From Streptomyces tirandamycinicus (lineage in GTDB: Bacteria > Actinomycetota > Actinomycetes > Streptomycetales > Streptomycetaceae), in contig NZ_CP029188.1 in the NCBI RefSeq assembly GCF_003097515.1, forward strand, positions 6,368,531 to 6,432,530: a stretch of 64,000 bases of DNA, given 5' to 3'. Positions within the stretch are counted from its first letter, which is position 1. Every line of letters starts with the position of its first letter. The notes under the pieces are model-generated. The model ran no database searches. It worked only from the letters and a program-made list of their open reading frames with translations, and was not told where the DNA came from. A program made the position numbers and the translations under genes. This document shows positions 34,122 to 41,958 of this stretch, in pieces.

Positions 34122-34915
34122 GCCGTCCCCCTCTCGTCGTCGCTTGCGGGTTTCCCGTGGCCGTCCCCCGCCCGGACGCCGACGAACAGGCCGCGGCCCG
34201 ACGGCGCCTCGGGAAGGTACTCGACCGTGAATCCGGCCTCCCGGAACGCCTCCTCGTACTCGGACCGGCTGAACAGGGAGATGATGTGGGTGTCGACGAA
34301 GTGCCGTGCCCCCGCGCCGGGTTCGGCGACCACGAAGTGCACGTCCATGTGCGAGGCACGGCCGCGGCGGGCCGAGTGCGAGAGGCGGGACACGGTGACG
34401 CCCTCGACGGTCACCACGTCGGCCGAGACATGGCCGTCGGCGAACGTCTCGGGGAACCACCACGGGTCGACGACCGCCACGCCCCCGGGTTCCAGGTGCC
34501 GCGCGAACACGGCCAGCGCCCGCCGGAGTTCGGCGACCGACGCCGTGTAGCCGATGGATCCGAACATGCAGGTGACCACGTCGAAGGTGGTGCCGAGGCG
34601 GAAGTCGCGCATGTCGCCCGGGTGCACGCTCACCCCGGGCAGCGCGCGGCGCGCCGCCTCGGCCATCGGCGCGGACAGCTCCAGTCCCTCGACATGCCCG
34701 AAGAGGTCGGCGAAGTGCCGCAGATGCCCTCCGGTGCCGCAGGCGATGTCGAGCAGCCGGGCGGCACCGGGCCTGTGCCGCCGGGCGGCGGCGGCGACCG
34801 CCTCGGTCTCGGCGCGGTAGTCCTTGCCGCGCCCCCGGTGCACGAGGTCGTACACGCGAGCGAGGTCGGTCCCGTACATCGTCTCGCCCGCCCGCTGCCC
34901 GTCCGCCACGGTCAT
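34118..34915 (-). CDS. dTDP-amino sugar N-methyltransferase 2
   Basis: 265 residues from ATG 34915, whose first bases overlap the RdmC stop (ATGA). SAM motif LLDIACGTGGHLRHF, GDMRDFRLGTTFDVVTCMFGSIGYT, DPWWFPETFADGHV and LSHSARRGRASHMDVHFVV: the same series of motifs as the enzyme at 22,168, with a longer acidic C-terminal tail (GHGKPASDDERG). It is therefore a paralogue within one cluster. Translationally coupled on both sides to aglycone-tailoring genes, not to sugar genes. Confidence 0.88.
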   Translation of the reverse strand: MTVADGQRAGETMYGTDLARVYDLVHRGRGKDYRAETEAVAAAARRHRPGAARLLDIACGTGGHLRHFADLFGHVEGLELSAPMAEAARRALPGVSVHPGDMRDFRLGTTFDVVTCMFGSIGYTASVAELRRALAVFARHLEPGGVAVVDPWWFPETFADGHVSADVVTVEGVTVSRLSHSARRGRASHMDVHFVVAEPGAGARHFVDTHIISLFSRSEYEEAFREAGFTVEYLPEAPSGRGLFVGVRAGDGHGKPASDDERGTA

Positions 34916-35808
34916 GACGCCGGCCGGGTGTGGGCGAGGACGGCCTCGGCCAGCGGGCCGTGGACCGAGGAGGGCAGGGCGTGCCCCATGCCCTCGATCT
35001 CCACCAGGCGCGCGGCGGGGAAGAGCCCGGCGAGGTGCTTCCCGTGCGGCGCGGGCGCCACCGGGTCGTGCTCGGCCTGGATGACCAGGGTCGGCACGGT
35101 GACGCCGCGCAGTTCGGCGGCCCGGGCGGGTGGCGGCAGGGTCAGCGAGTAGTGCGCGTACGGCTCGGTGAGCACCCCTCCCGCGTGGTCGATGGCGCGC
35201 TCCTCCCACCGCGCGTACTCCGACTCGTCGAACGGCACACCGGTGCCGGACAGGATGCGCCACTTGCCGACCCGCTTGGCCACCTCGGCGGCGCGCCCCT
35301 CGGCGGGCCGGTTCATCAGCGCGAGCGCGTCCAGGAACGGCTGCTGCGGCCCCGGCAGGCCGTCCGGCGTGGGTTCGCCGCGCATCGCGCGCTCGATGTT
35401 GCCGTCGAAGTCGATGTCGAGCCCGCCGCCCAGCATCATGGTCAGGCTGCTCAGCCGCTCGTGGTGGTCGAGTGCGATGACCTGGACGATGGTGGCCCCC
35501 ATCGACAGGCCGACGACATGGGCCCGGTCCACGCCCCAGCCGTCGAGGACGGCGACCGCGTCGGCGGCCAGTTCGCCGAAGCCGTAGGGGTGCTCGGCGA
35601 AGTCGCGGGTGGTGGAGCGGCCGGTGTCGCGGTGGTCGTAGCGGATGACGTGCAGACCGCCGTCGGCGAGCCGCCGGGCGAACTCGTCGGGCCAGCCCAG
35701 GGCGGACAGGTTGCCGCCCATGACGAGCAGCAGCGCCGGGTGCGCCGGGTCGCCGAAGTCGTCGCTCCACAACTCGACGTCCCCACTGGGCACGATGCGT
35801 TCGGACAT
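34912..35808 (-). CDS. rdmC: anthracycline 15-methylesterase (RdmC/DnrP type)
   Basis: 298 residues, exactly the length I recall for RdmC. Alpha/beta hydrolase with nucleophile GLSMG (Ser102), acid in QAEHDPVAP (Asp248) and base in MGHALPSS (His276); all three positions coincide with the RdmC triad. Removes the C-15 methyl ester of the glycosylated aglycone, after which the acid is hydroxylated/decarboxylated by RdmB. So the final aglycone probably lacks the carbomethoxy group, as in beta-rhodomycin. Coupled by overlap to the methyltransferase that follows. Confidence 0.93.
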   Translation of the reverse strand: MSERIVPSGDVELWSDDFGDPAHPALLLVMGGNLSALGWPDEFARRLADGGLHVIRYDHRDTGRSTTRDFAEHPYGFGELAADAVAVLDGWGVDRAHVVGLSMGATIVQVIALDHHERLSSLTMMLGGGLDIDFDGNIERAMRGEPTPDGLPGPQQPFLDALALMNRPAEGRAAEVAKRVGKWRILSGTGVPFDESEYARWEERAIDHAGGVLTEPYAHYSLTLPPPARAAELRGVTVPTLVIQAEHDPVAPAPHGKHLAGLFPAARLVEIEGMGHALPSSVHGPLAEAVLAHTRPAS

Positions 35809-35812
35809 GTGT

Positions 35813-36916
35813 CTACTCCTGTGCTGGGAGGGCGTGGGCGTCCCCCTCGGGGGCGGCGGTGAACTCCAGGATCGAGAAGTCGAACGGCAGGGTGGCGGAG
35901 CCGCTGGTGCGTTCCGAGTCCAGGACCAGCCCGGCCGACGCCGCCAGGGCGACGACCTCGTCCCGGGTGCGCACCCGCCCGCCCATGAACGTCAGCATCC
36001 GCAGGTCGAGCAGGGTGCTGAAGAAGCGGTCGGCACCGTCCCCCTCGACGTCGGCACGGTCGAGGACGAGGACCCTGCCCCCCGGCTCCAGTGCCTGGAC
36101 GCACCGGCGCAGGATCACCGGCGCGTCCTCGTCGGACCAGTTCAGCAGGACGAAGGAGAGCAGCACGAGGTCGGCGGTGACCGGCAGCGGGTCGCGGAAG
36201 TCGCCCTCCGACACCGTGAGCCGGTCGGCGAGACCGGCGTCGGCGAACCTGGCCCGGGCCTGCCCGGCGGGGCCGGCCAGCTCGACCAGGGTGCCCCGGA
36301 CGTGCGGTGCCCGCAGGGCGATCGCCTCGAGCAGGCCGCCGCTGCCGCCGCCCACGTCCAGGACGTGCCGTACCGCCGACCAGTCGTACGCGTCGGCGGG
36401 GGCCTTGTAGGCGAGATCCTCGTCGCAGGACATGAGCGCGTCGAAGGAGTCCGCCAGGTCCCGGTCCGCCGACAGGTCCTCCCAGAAGAGCCGCCCGTAC
36501 CTCCCGGAGTACGCGGGACGGCCGGTGCGGACCACGTCGAGCAGGCCGGTGAAGGCCAGGTCGGCGCGGGAGACGGCCCCGTTCAGGTCCAGCCAGGCCC
36601 GCTGCTGCGCCGGGTGGCCGTCGGCGAGGAGCAGGCCGAGCCGGGTGGGGCGCAGCGGCCGGTCCCGCTCCCCGCCCTCCAGGACGCCGACGGCGGTCAG
36701 ATGGCGCACCAGGCGGGCGAGCGCCTGGGGATGGGTGCCCGTGCGGGCGGCGAGGCCGGTGACGGTGCCGGTGCCGGCCAGGAGGTGGTCGACCAGGCGC
36801 AGCGTCGCGGCGACCCGGAGGGCCATCGGCGTGACCAGATTGCCGAGGTTCTTCAGGAGTACGTCGAGGTCCTGGTCCGTGGGTTCCAGGGGTTCCGCGG
36901 GTGGCGAAGGGCTCAC
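35813..36916 (-). CDS. rdmB: RdmB-type anthracycline 10-hydroxylase (SAM-methyltransferase fold)
   Basis: 367 residues with the O-methyltransferase fold: N-terminal dimerisation part (DLDVLLKNLGNLVTPMALRVAATLRLVDHLLAG), SAM motif HVLDVGGGSGGLLEAIALR, LLSFVLLNWSDEDA and EPGGRVLVLDRADVEGDGADRFF. The C-terminal stretch TLLDLRMLTFMGGRVRTRDE followed by ERTSGSATLPFDFSILEF agrees with my memory of RdmB rather than of the 4-O-methyltransferase DnrK, and the order with RdmC and RdmE is that of S. purpurascens. RdmB is an atypical SAM-dependent hydroxylase. DnrK-like methylation cannot be fully excluded from sequence alone. Confidence 0.87.
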   Translation of the reverse strand: MSPSPPAEPLEPTDQDLDVLLKNLGNLVTPMALRVAATLRLVDHLLAGTGTVTGLAARTGTHPQALARLVRHLTAVGVLEGGERDRPLRPTRLGLLLADGHPAQQRAWLDLNGAVSRADLAFTGLLDVVRTGRPAYSGRYGRLFWEDLSADRDLADSFDALMSCDEDLAYKAPADAYDWSAVRHVLDVGGGSGGLLEAIALRAPHVRGTLVELAGPAGQARARFADAGLADRLTVSEGDFRDPLPVTADLVLLSFVLLNWSDEDAPVILRRCVQALEPGGRVLVLDRADVEGDGADRFFSTLLDLRMLTFMGGRVRTRDEVVALAASAGLVLDSERTSGSATLPFDFSILEFTAAPEGDAHALPAQE

Positions 36917-36956
36917 CGTGTTCCTTCCCTTGGGCGTGGGTGTGCCGGCCGCCGGC

Positions 36957-37394
36957 TCAGGGCCGCCAGCCCTCCTCCTTGGGCCAGGGCTCGCCGAGCT
37001 GGCGGTAGGTGCCGAGGTAGTCGGGCCAATCGCGGTGGTCGCGGATCTTCCCGTCGACGATCCGGATGAGGTGGATCTGCTCGCCGGAGAAGCGGCGCCC
37101 GGTGGCGGGCATTCCCACGAGCTCGCCCACCTGACGTCCGTACAGGGCGAGTTTCGCCCGCACCCAGCTGCCGTTCTCCTCGTAGGAGATCTCCTCCAGG
37201 CACGCCTCCTCGGAGAAGGTGAGCTTCAGCCACTTCACTGCGAGTGCGAAGGCCTCCGGGCCGCGCAGTTCCGGCATGTGCTCCAGTGCGCCGGGATTGA
37301 GGTACTCCTCGTGAATGAACTCGGCCACGTCGTCCGTTTTCCCGGTGTTGTAGCTGTTCACCATACGGCGAACAACATCGATGTGATCGCTCAC
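36957..37394 (-). CDS. dnrD: aklanonic acid methyl ester cyclase (DnrD/AknH/SnoaL type)
   Basis: 145 residues from GTG 37394, six bases after GGAGAG. SnoaL fold: VVRRMVNSYNTGKTDDVAEFIHEEYLNPGALEH, FSGEQIHLIRIVDGKIRDHRDWPDYLGTYRQLG. Asp122 in DHRDW fits the catalytic Asp121 of SnoaL/AknH and Tyr15 is as in AknH, while the place of AknH Asn51 is Ala52 here. Closes the fourth ring by aldol condensation. First gene of the 37,394-32,526 operon with SARP heptamers in its promoter, divergent from the methyltransferase that makes its substrate. Confidence 0.92.
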   Translation of the reverse strand: MSDHIDVVRRMVNSYNTGKTDDVAEFIHEEYLNPGALEHMPELRGPEAFALAVKWLKLTFSEEACLEEISYEENGSWVRAKLALYGRQVGELVGMPATGRRFSGEQIHLIRIVDGKIRDHRDWPDYLGTYRQLGEPWPKEEGWRP

Positions 37395-37470
37395 GGCATA
37401 CTCTCCTTGTCGTCCGTCAACGGGTTCATCCTGACTTCCGCGGCCCTTCGCAACAATCCTTTCCCGCACC

Positions 37471-37513
37471 GGTTCGACCGGTCGACAAGCCGGTTTCGAG
37501 CGTTCACCGAGCG
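37471..37513. promoter_or_regulatory. divergent SARP-type sites between dnrD- and dnrC-like genes
   Basis: Minus strand: TCGAAAC-n4-TTGTCGA-n4-TCGAACC (37499 to 37471) then 9 bases to AAGGAT. Plus strand: ACAAGCC (37485)-n4-TCGAGCG (37496)-n4-CCGAGCG (37507), with CACATT ten bases on. The two arrays interleave within 43 bp. Confidence 0.55.
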
Positions 37514-37581
37514 CATTCCGACCCACATTTCAGAGTGACCGGCCAGGGTGGTCGGGTCGGCTTTCCTGACCCGGAGGACCC

Positions 37582-38439
37582 ATGGACACGACGAAGTACA
37601 AATCGACGGTCACCGAGGCGTTCAACAACGCCGCGGCGAAGTACGACCAGTTGGGCGTCGAGTTCTTCACACCGATGGGGCGGCGGCTGGTGGAACGCGC
37701 CGATCCGCAGCCCGGGCAGCGCGTTCTCGACGTGGGGTGCGGCCGGGGCGCCTCCCTGTTCGCGGCGGCGGAACGGGTGGGGCCGTCCGGCCATGCGCTC
37801 GGCATCGACATCGCGCCGGCCATGGTGGAGGAGGCCCGCCGGCAGGCCGCCGCGCTCGGCACCCGGCACGTCGAGGTACGGGTGATGGACGGGGAGCACC
37901 CCGACCTTCCGCCCGCCTCGTTCGACGTGGTGACCGGCGGCTACAGCCTGATCTTCCTGCCGGACGCGCCGGCCGCTCTGCCGAGGTACGCGGCGCTGCT
38001 GCGGCGGGGCGGCAGGATCGCCTTCACCAGCCCGGTGTTCACGGAGGACACGTTCCCCTTCCTGCCGCCGGTGTTCACGGAACTGATCCCGGAACGGCTG
38101 CTGCGCAACCTGCCGGCCGACTGGCGCCCCGACGCGCTGAAGCGGCGGTTCAACAGCTGGCTGCAGGACCCCGACGACCTGACCCGCACCATGCTCCGCG
38201 CCGGCTTCGACGACGTGGAGGTCGCCGACGAGCACATCGACCTGCGCGCACCGGACGGCGTCACCTGGGTCGACTGGTCCCACACCCAGGGCATGCGGCT
38301 GCTGTGGCAGCACCTGCCGGAGTACGAGAGCCGGCAGCTGCGCCACCGCCTGGTCACCGAGCTGGACCGGCTGCGCGGTGACGGCCCGCTCCGTCTGCCC
38401 ACCCCGGTCCGCTTCGTCAGGGCGTCCGTCGCGGACTGA
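37582..38439 (+). CDS. dnrC: aklanonic acid methyltransferase (DnrC/AknG type)
   Basis: 285 residues from ATG 37582 behind GGAGGACCC. SAM motif VLDVGCGRGASLFAAAERVGPSG, GIDIAPAMVEEARRQ, FDVVTGGYSLIFLPD; the N-terminal YKSTVTEAFNNAAAKYDQLGVEFFTPMGRRLVE is shared with DnrC/DauC. Forms the C-15 methyl ester of aklanonic acid, the substrate of the divergent cyclase. The ester is later removed by the RdmC homologue. Single-gene unit ending in an unusual G-rich tandem repeat and hairpin. Confidence 0.9.
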   Translation: MDTTKYKSTVTEAFNNAAAKYDQLGVEFFTPMGRRLVERADPQPGQRVLDVGCGRGASLFAAAERVGPSGHALGIDIAPAMVEEARRQAAALGTRHVEVRVMDGEHPDLPPASFDVVTGGYSLIFLPDAPAALPRYAALLRRGGRIAFTSPVFTEDTFPFLPPVFTELIPERLLRNLPADWRPDALKRRFNSWLQDPDDLTRTMLRAGFDDVEVADEHIDLRAPDGVTWVDWSHTQGMRLLWQHLPEYESRQLRHRLVTELDRLRGDGPLRLPTPVRFVRASVAD

Positions 38440-38440
38440 G

Positions 38441-38510
38441 CTGCCGGGGGCCGCCGGGGGCCGCCGGGGGCGGCCGGGGGCGGCCGGTGGCGGCCGGGGG
38501 CGGCCGGTGC
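38441..38510. repeat. 10-bp G-rich tandem repeat, seven copies
   Basis: Units CCGCCGGGGG / CGGCCGGGGG repeat in perfect 10-base register from 38441 to 38510 right after the methyltransferase stop. Runs of five G every ten bases could form G-quadruplexes. Confidence 0.85.
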
Positions 38511-38520
38511 GGAACACCCG

Positions 38521-38550
38521 GAGCCTTGTCCCGCCGACGGGACAAGGCTC
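38521..38550. terminator. bidirectional terminator hairpin
   Basis: Perfect 13-bp inverted repeat (GAGCCTTGTCCCG at 38521-38533, complement 38538-38550), 4-base loop, between convergent methyltransferase and SARP genes. Confidence 0.85.
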
Positions 38551-38559
38551 CCTGTGGTG

Positions 38560-39402
38560 TCAGTAGACGCGCACGGCGCCCGAGGACGACATGCGAACGA
38601 TGTCACCGGTCGGCCTGCGGAGGTTGCCCTGTGCGTCGATGGACTCCGCGTTGAGGATGGAGCGGTGCAGTTCCTGGGCCATCGGGCCGGGTTCGAGGCC
38701 GAGATGGTTCACCAGGTTGACCCGCAGGCGCTGGAAGAGCTCCAGGGCCTGCGCCCGGCGGCCGTTGAGGTACAGCGCCCGCATGTACTGGGCGTGCAGC
38801 CCCTCGTGGTACGGGTTGTCGGCGGTCAGGGCCGCGAGCTCGGTGAGGACCTCGCGGTACATGCCCAGCCGGAGCTGGGTGTCGACGAGGTACTCCAGTA
38901 CGACCAGCCGGGACTCCTCGAACTGCTGGCGCCTGCCCTCGAGGATCCGGCCGGCGACGACGTCCACCAGCGCGGGTCCGCGCCACAGCTGCAGCGCGCT
39001 GGAGAGGGTGCACAGCGCGGCCTGGTCGTCCCCCGACGACAGGGCGCGGCGCCCGTCCGCGACGAGCTCGTGGAAGCGGTGGACGTCCAGGTCCCCGTGG
39101 GCGGTCCGGAACAGGTAGCCCCCGGACCGGGTCACCAGGAGCTCGGAGGCGACCTGACGGCCGGACATGCCCGTCGCGGACGCCAGGAGCTTGCGGAGGT
39201 TGAGGATGTATGTCTGCAGCGTGGTCAGGCAGCTGACGGGAGGCTCCTCGTCCCACAGCTCGCGTATCAGTGACGACACGGGTACCACCTGGTCGGCGTG
39301 CACCAGCAGTGTGGCCAGAACGCTTCTCATCTTCGGTGCGCTCGGAGTGTACAAGGCACTCTCGACCTGCACGGAAAGCGGGCCTAAGACACCCAGCTTC
39401 AC
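38560..39402 (-). CDS. dnrI: SARP-family pathway activator (DnrI type)
   Basis: 280 residues from GTG 39402 (GGGGGA upstream); SARPs typically open with VKLGVLGPL. Residues about 1-95 form the OmpR-like winged helix (PSAPKMRSVLATLLVHADQVVPVSSLIRELWDEEPP, TLQTYILNLRKLL, GGYLFR), followed by the bacterial transcriptional activation domain (LDVHRFHELVADGRRAL to about residue 250). Size is close to DnrI (272). Codon 6 is TTA (39387-39385), so translation should need the bldA tRNA. It is the likely reader of the TCGAGCG heptamers found before most operons of the cluster. Confidence 0.95.
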   Translation of the reverse strand: MKLGVLGPLSVQVESALYTPSAPKMRSVLATLLVHADQVVPVSSLIRELWDEEPPVSCLTTLQTYILNLRKLLASATGMSGRQVASELLVTRSGGYLFRTAHGDLDVHRFHELVADGRRALSSGDDQAALCTLSSALQLWRGPALVDVVAGRILEGRRQQFEESRLVVLEYLVDTQLRLGMYREVLTELAALTADNPYHEGLHAQYMRALYLNGRRAQALELFQRLRVNLVNHLGLEPGPMAQELHRSILNAESIDAQGNLRRPTGDIVRMSSSGAVRVY

Positions 39403-39600
39403 GATGTTCCCCCATAGATCGCAGAAGGCTACTGGACTACCGGGCATCAACGCCTCTGGCGGTTCACGGGTTCCCCACGGAGAAACCGGCGGTTCGCCGG
39501 AACGGAAACCAGTGTCGGTGCCGGGTATGTTGTGGTGGGAACCACTGAACCACTTGCGCGTCGAAAATCCGAGCCCGACGGGCGAGCATCACCGAACGTT

Positions 39601-39855
39601 TCAAGCCACTTTCAGCAGTGTATTGACAACCGTCAGGAAGCCGGCCGGGGTCGTGACCTCGGAGAGGTCCTCCTCGGGAATATCCACGTCGTACTCGCGC
39701 GAGACCCGGGCCGCTGTCTCCAGCAGGGCCAGCGAATCGTACCCGAGGTCCGTGAATTTCATGTCAACCGCGTTTTCCTTGTTGGTTACGGCCTCCTCTT
39801 CCCCCGCGCACTCCCGCAGGATGTCGAAGAGCCTTTCACTTGTCAGCGCCACCAT
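39601..39855 (-). CDS. dpsG: acyl carrier protein (type II PKS)
   Basis: 84 residues from ATG 39855 behind GGGAGGAAG. Phosphopantetheine site DLGYDSLALLE with Ser41; helix pattern of a type II ACP. Carries the growing decaketide for the ketosynthase pair encoded 27 kb away, an unlinked arrangement also known for dpsG in S. peucetius. Upstream of the SARP gene on the same strand, 198 bases apart; that gap contains no other ORF. Its own promoter has three SARP heptamers. Confidence 0.95.
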   Translation of the reverse strand: MVALTSERLFDILRECAGEEEAVTNKENAVDMKFTDLGYDSLALLETAARVSREYDVDIPEEDLSEVTTPAGFLTVVNTLLKVA

Positions 39856-39968
39856 GGCAGTTCTTCCTCCCGTTGCGACCGGTACCTCTCGCTCCCTCGG
39901 TGGCGGCCGGCTGCGGCGGCCAGTTGGCTGATGCTGCATCACCGCGGTCGGCGGCGGCCACGAAGTGC

Positions 39969-40011
39969 ACCCTATGCAGATTCGGAAGTATCAGACTCGA
40001 GAACCGATCGA
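39969..40011 (-). promoter_or_regulatory. canonical SARP promoter for ACP gene
   Basis: Minus strand: TCGATCG (40011-40005)-n4-TCGAGTC (40000-39994)-n4-ACTTCCG (39989-39983)-n8-TAGGGT (39974-39969). Predicted leader about 107 bases. Confidence 0.65.
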
Positions 40012-40048
40012 GCGGACTCGCTCAGAACGTGGTCATGGGCCTCTCACC

Positions 40049-40110
40049 TCGCAGCACGGTCGATATCGGCACGGTGATTGTTGTCCGCCGGGGGGCCTGC
40101 GGCCTACCGT
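40049..40110 (+). promoter_or_regulatory. candidate promoters for rmlA homologue
   Basis: Weak heptamer pair TCGCAGC (40049)-n4-TCGATAT (40060) followed after 9 bases by GATTGT; alternatively a plain promoter TTGTCC (40081)-n18-TACCGT (40105-40110). I cannot tell which is used. Confidence 0.35.
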
Positions 40111-40141
40111 CGCAACGAATGCCCACACAAAGGAGGAGCCA

Positions 40142-41017
40142 GTGAAAGGAATTGTCCTGGCGGGCGGCTATGGAAGTCGTTTACACCCGATCACCCTGGC
40201 TGTTTCGAAGCAGTTGCTTCCCGTCAACGACAAGCCGCTGATCTACTACCCTCTCTCGGCGCTGATGCTGGCCGACGTTCGGGACATCCTCATCATCGCC
40301 CTGCCCGACGACATCCCCCAGCTGCGCAGGCTGCTGGGCGACGGGAGCCACCTGGGGATCTCCCTGACGTACGCCGAACAGCCCGTGCCCAACGGACTGG
40401 CACAGGCCTTCCTCACGGGAGCCGAGCACATCGGCGACGACTCGGTCGCCCTCGTCCTCGGTGACAACATCTTCCATGGAAACGGCTTCTACGACCTGCT
40501 GGACGCACACTCCCGGGACATCGAAGGATGCGTCCTCTTCGGATATCCGGTCACCGATCCCGAGCGTTACGGCGTGGGCGAGGTCGACGAAACCGGACGG
40601 CTCCTCTCCCTGGCGGAGAAGCCCGAGAAGCCGCGCTCCAATCTCGCCATCACCGGTCTCTATCTCTACGACAACGACGTCGTGGAGATCGCTCGCGGAA
40701 TACGCCCGTCAGCCCGCGGTGAACTGGAAATCACCGATGTCAACCGGGTCTACCTGGAGCAGGACCGGGCCAAACTCGTCACGTTCGGCCGCGGCTTCGC
40801 CTGGCTCGACGCCGGAACCCCGCAGTCGCTGCTCCAGGCCGGCCAGTACGTGCAGACCCTGGAGGACCGGCAGGGCGTGCGGATCGCCTGCCTGGAGGAG
40901 GTCGCCCTGCGCATGGGCTTCATCGACGCGGACGCCTGCCACCGGCTGGGGGCGAAGCTGTCGCGCTCCGGGTACGGCGAGTACGTCATGGCCGTGGCGA
41001 GCGAGATGAGCCCCTGA
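40142..41017 (+). CDS. rfbA: glucose-1-phosphate thymidylyltransferase
   Basis: 291 residues from GTG 40142 behind AAAGGAGGAG. Nucleotidyltransferase motif VLAGGYGSRLHPIT (Ser where the family often has Thr), KQLLPVNDKPLIYYPLS, VLGDNIFHG, EKPEKPRSN and FAWLDAGT. Makes dTDP-glucose, the entry to all deoxysugars of the cluster. Codon 14 (40181-40183) is TTA, a second possible bldA checkpoint. Single-gene unit, divergent from the ACP and followed by a hairpin. Confidence 0.95.
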   Translation: MKGIVLAGGYGSRLHPITLAVSKQLLPVNDKPLIYYPLSALMLADVRDILIIALPDDIPQLRRLLGDGSHLGISLTYAEQPVPNGLAQAFLTGAEHIGDDSVALVLGDNIFHGNGFYDLLDAHSRDIEGCVLFGYPVTDPERYGVGEVDETGRLLSLAEKPEKPRSNLAITGLYLYDNDVVEIARGIRPSARGELEITDVNRVYLEQDRAKLVTFGRGFAWLDAGTPQSLLQAGQYVQTLEDRQGVRIACLEEVALRMGFIDADACHRLGAKLSRSGYGEYVMAVASEMSP

Positions 41018-41036
41018 CCGCAGTCGTGCGCGGCCC

Positions 41037-41060
41037 GGCCGGGGGCGGCCGCCCCCGGCC
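41037..41060. terminator. terminator hairpin between convergent genes
   Basis: GGCCGGGGGC (41037-41046), 4-base loop, GCCCCCGGCC (41051-41060); perfect, between rmlA and aldo/keto reductase genes. Confidence 0.75.
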
Positions 41061-41077
41061 CGGACGCTCCCGGGCGG

Positions 41078-41932
41078 TCACCCCTCCCCGAGCAGGGTCA
41101 GCTGCCCGGCGTCGAGCACGAGGTCCGCCGCCGCCATGTTCGCCCGCAGATGGGCCAGGGAGGCCGTGCCCGGGATCGGCAGCACGACCGGCGAGCGGTG
41201 CAGCAGCCAGGCGAGCGCCACCTGGGTCGTCGTCGCCCCCGTCTGCGAGGCCACCCGGGCGAGGGCACCGTCCCGGGCCGGCCGGGCCGCACCGGCGAGC
41301 GGTTTCCAGGCGATGAAGGCGATGCCCTCCTGCTCGCAGTGGACCAGCTCCTTCTCGTAACGCCGGTCGTAGAGGCTGTACTTGTTCTGTACGCTCACGA
41401 TCCGGGCGACCGACCGGGCCTGCTCGATCTGCTCCACCGTGACCTCGGAGAGCCCGATGTGCCGGATCTTGCCCTCGTCCTGGAGCTGTTTCAGCGCTCC
41501 GACCTGCTCCTCCAGCGGGACCTGGGGATCGACCCGGTGCAGCTGGAACAGCTCGATGCGCTCCAGGCGCAGCCGGCGCAGGCTGAGTTCGGCCTGCTGC
41601 CGCAGATAGTCGGGCCGGCCGAGCACACGCCACTGCTGCGGGCTCGGCCGGACCTCACCCGCCTTGGTGGAGACGACCAGGCCCGGCGGGTAGGGGTGCA
41701 GCGCCGTGGCGAGCAGCTCCTCGTTGGCGCCGAGCCCGTAGACGTCGGCGGTGTCGATGAACGAGACGCCGAGCTCCACCGCGCACCGTGCCACCTCTGC
41801 GGCCTTGTCCGGCCGGGCGGGTGGACCCCAGTGGTGCGGCCCGGTGAGGCGGAGCGCCCCGAAGCCGAGCCGGCCGACGGTGAGGTCGCCTCCCAGGGTG
41901 ATGTGTGTACCGACGGCACGGCCGGGTCGCAC
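41078..41932 (-). CDS. aldo/keto reductase
   Basis: 284 residues from GTG 41932 (AAGGA ten bases upstream). AKR barrel with DTADVYGLGANEELLATAL (Asp, Tyr), STKAGEVRPSP (Lys) and FQLHRVDPQVP (His), so the catalytic tetrad is complete; C-terminal TSLAHLRANMAAADL is the usual cofactor region. Substrate unknown. It lies 26 bases after the AknOx-like oxidase gene on the same strand, so it may reduce a keto sugar or an anthracycline carbonyl. AKRs also inactivate anthracyclines, hence a resistance role is possible. Confidence 0.85.
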   Translation of the reverse strand: MRPGRAVGTHITLGGDLTVGRLGFGALRLTGPHHWGPPARPDKAAEVARCAVELGVSFIDTADVYGLGANEELLATALHPYPPGLVVSTKAGEVRPSPQQWRVLGRPDYLRQQAELSLRRLRLERIELFQLHRVDPQVPLEEQVGALKQLQDEGKIRHIGLSEVTVEQIEQARSVARIVSVQNKYSLYDRRYEKELVHCEQEGIAFIAWKPLAGAARPARDGALARVASQTGATTTQVALAWLLHRSPVVLPIPGTASLAHLRANMAAADLVLDAGQLTLLGEG

Positions 41933-41958
41933 GGTGACGGTGTCCTTTCAGCCGGGGT

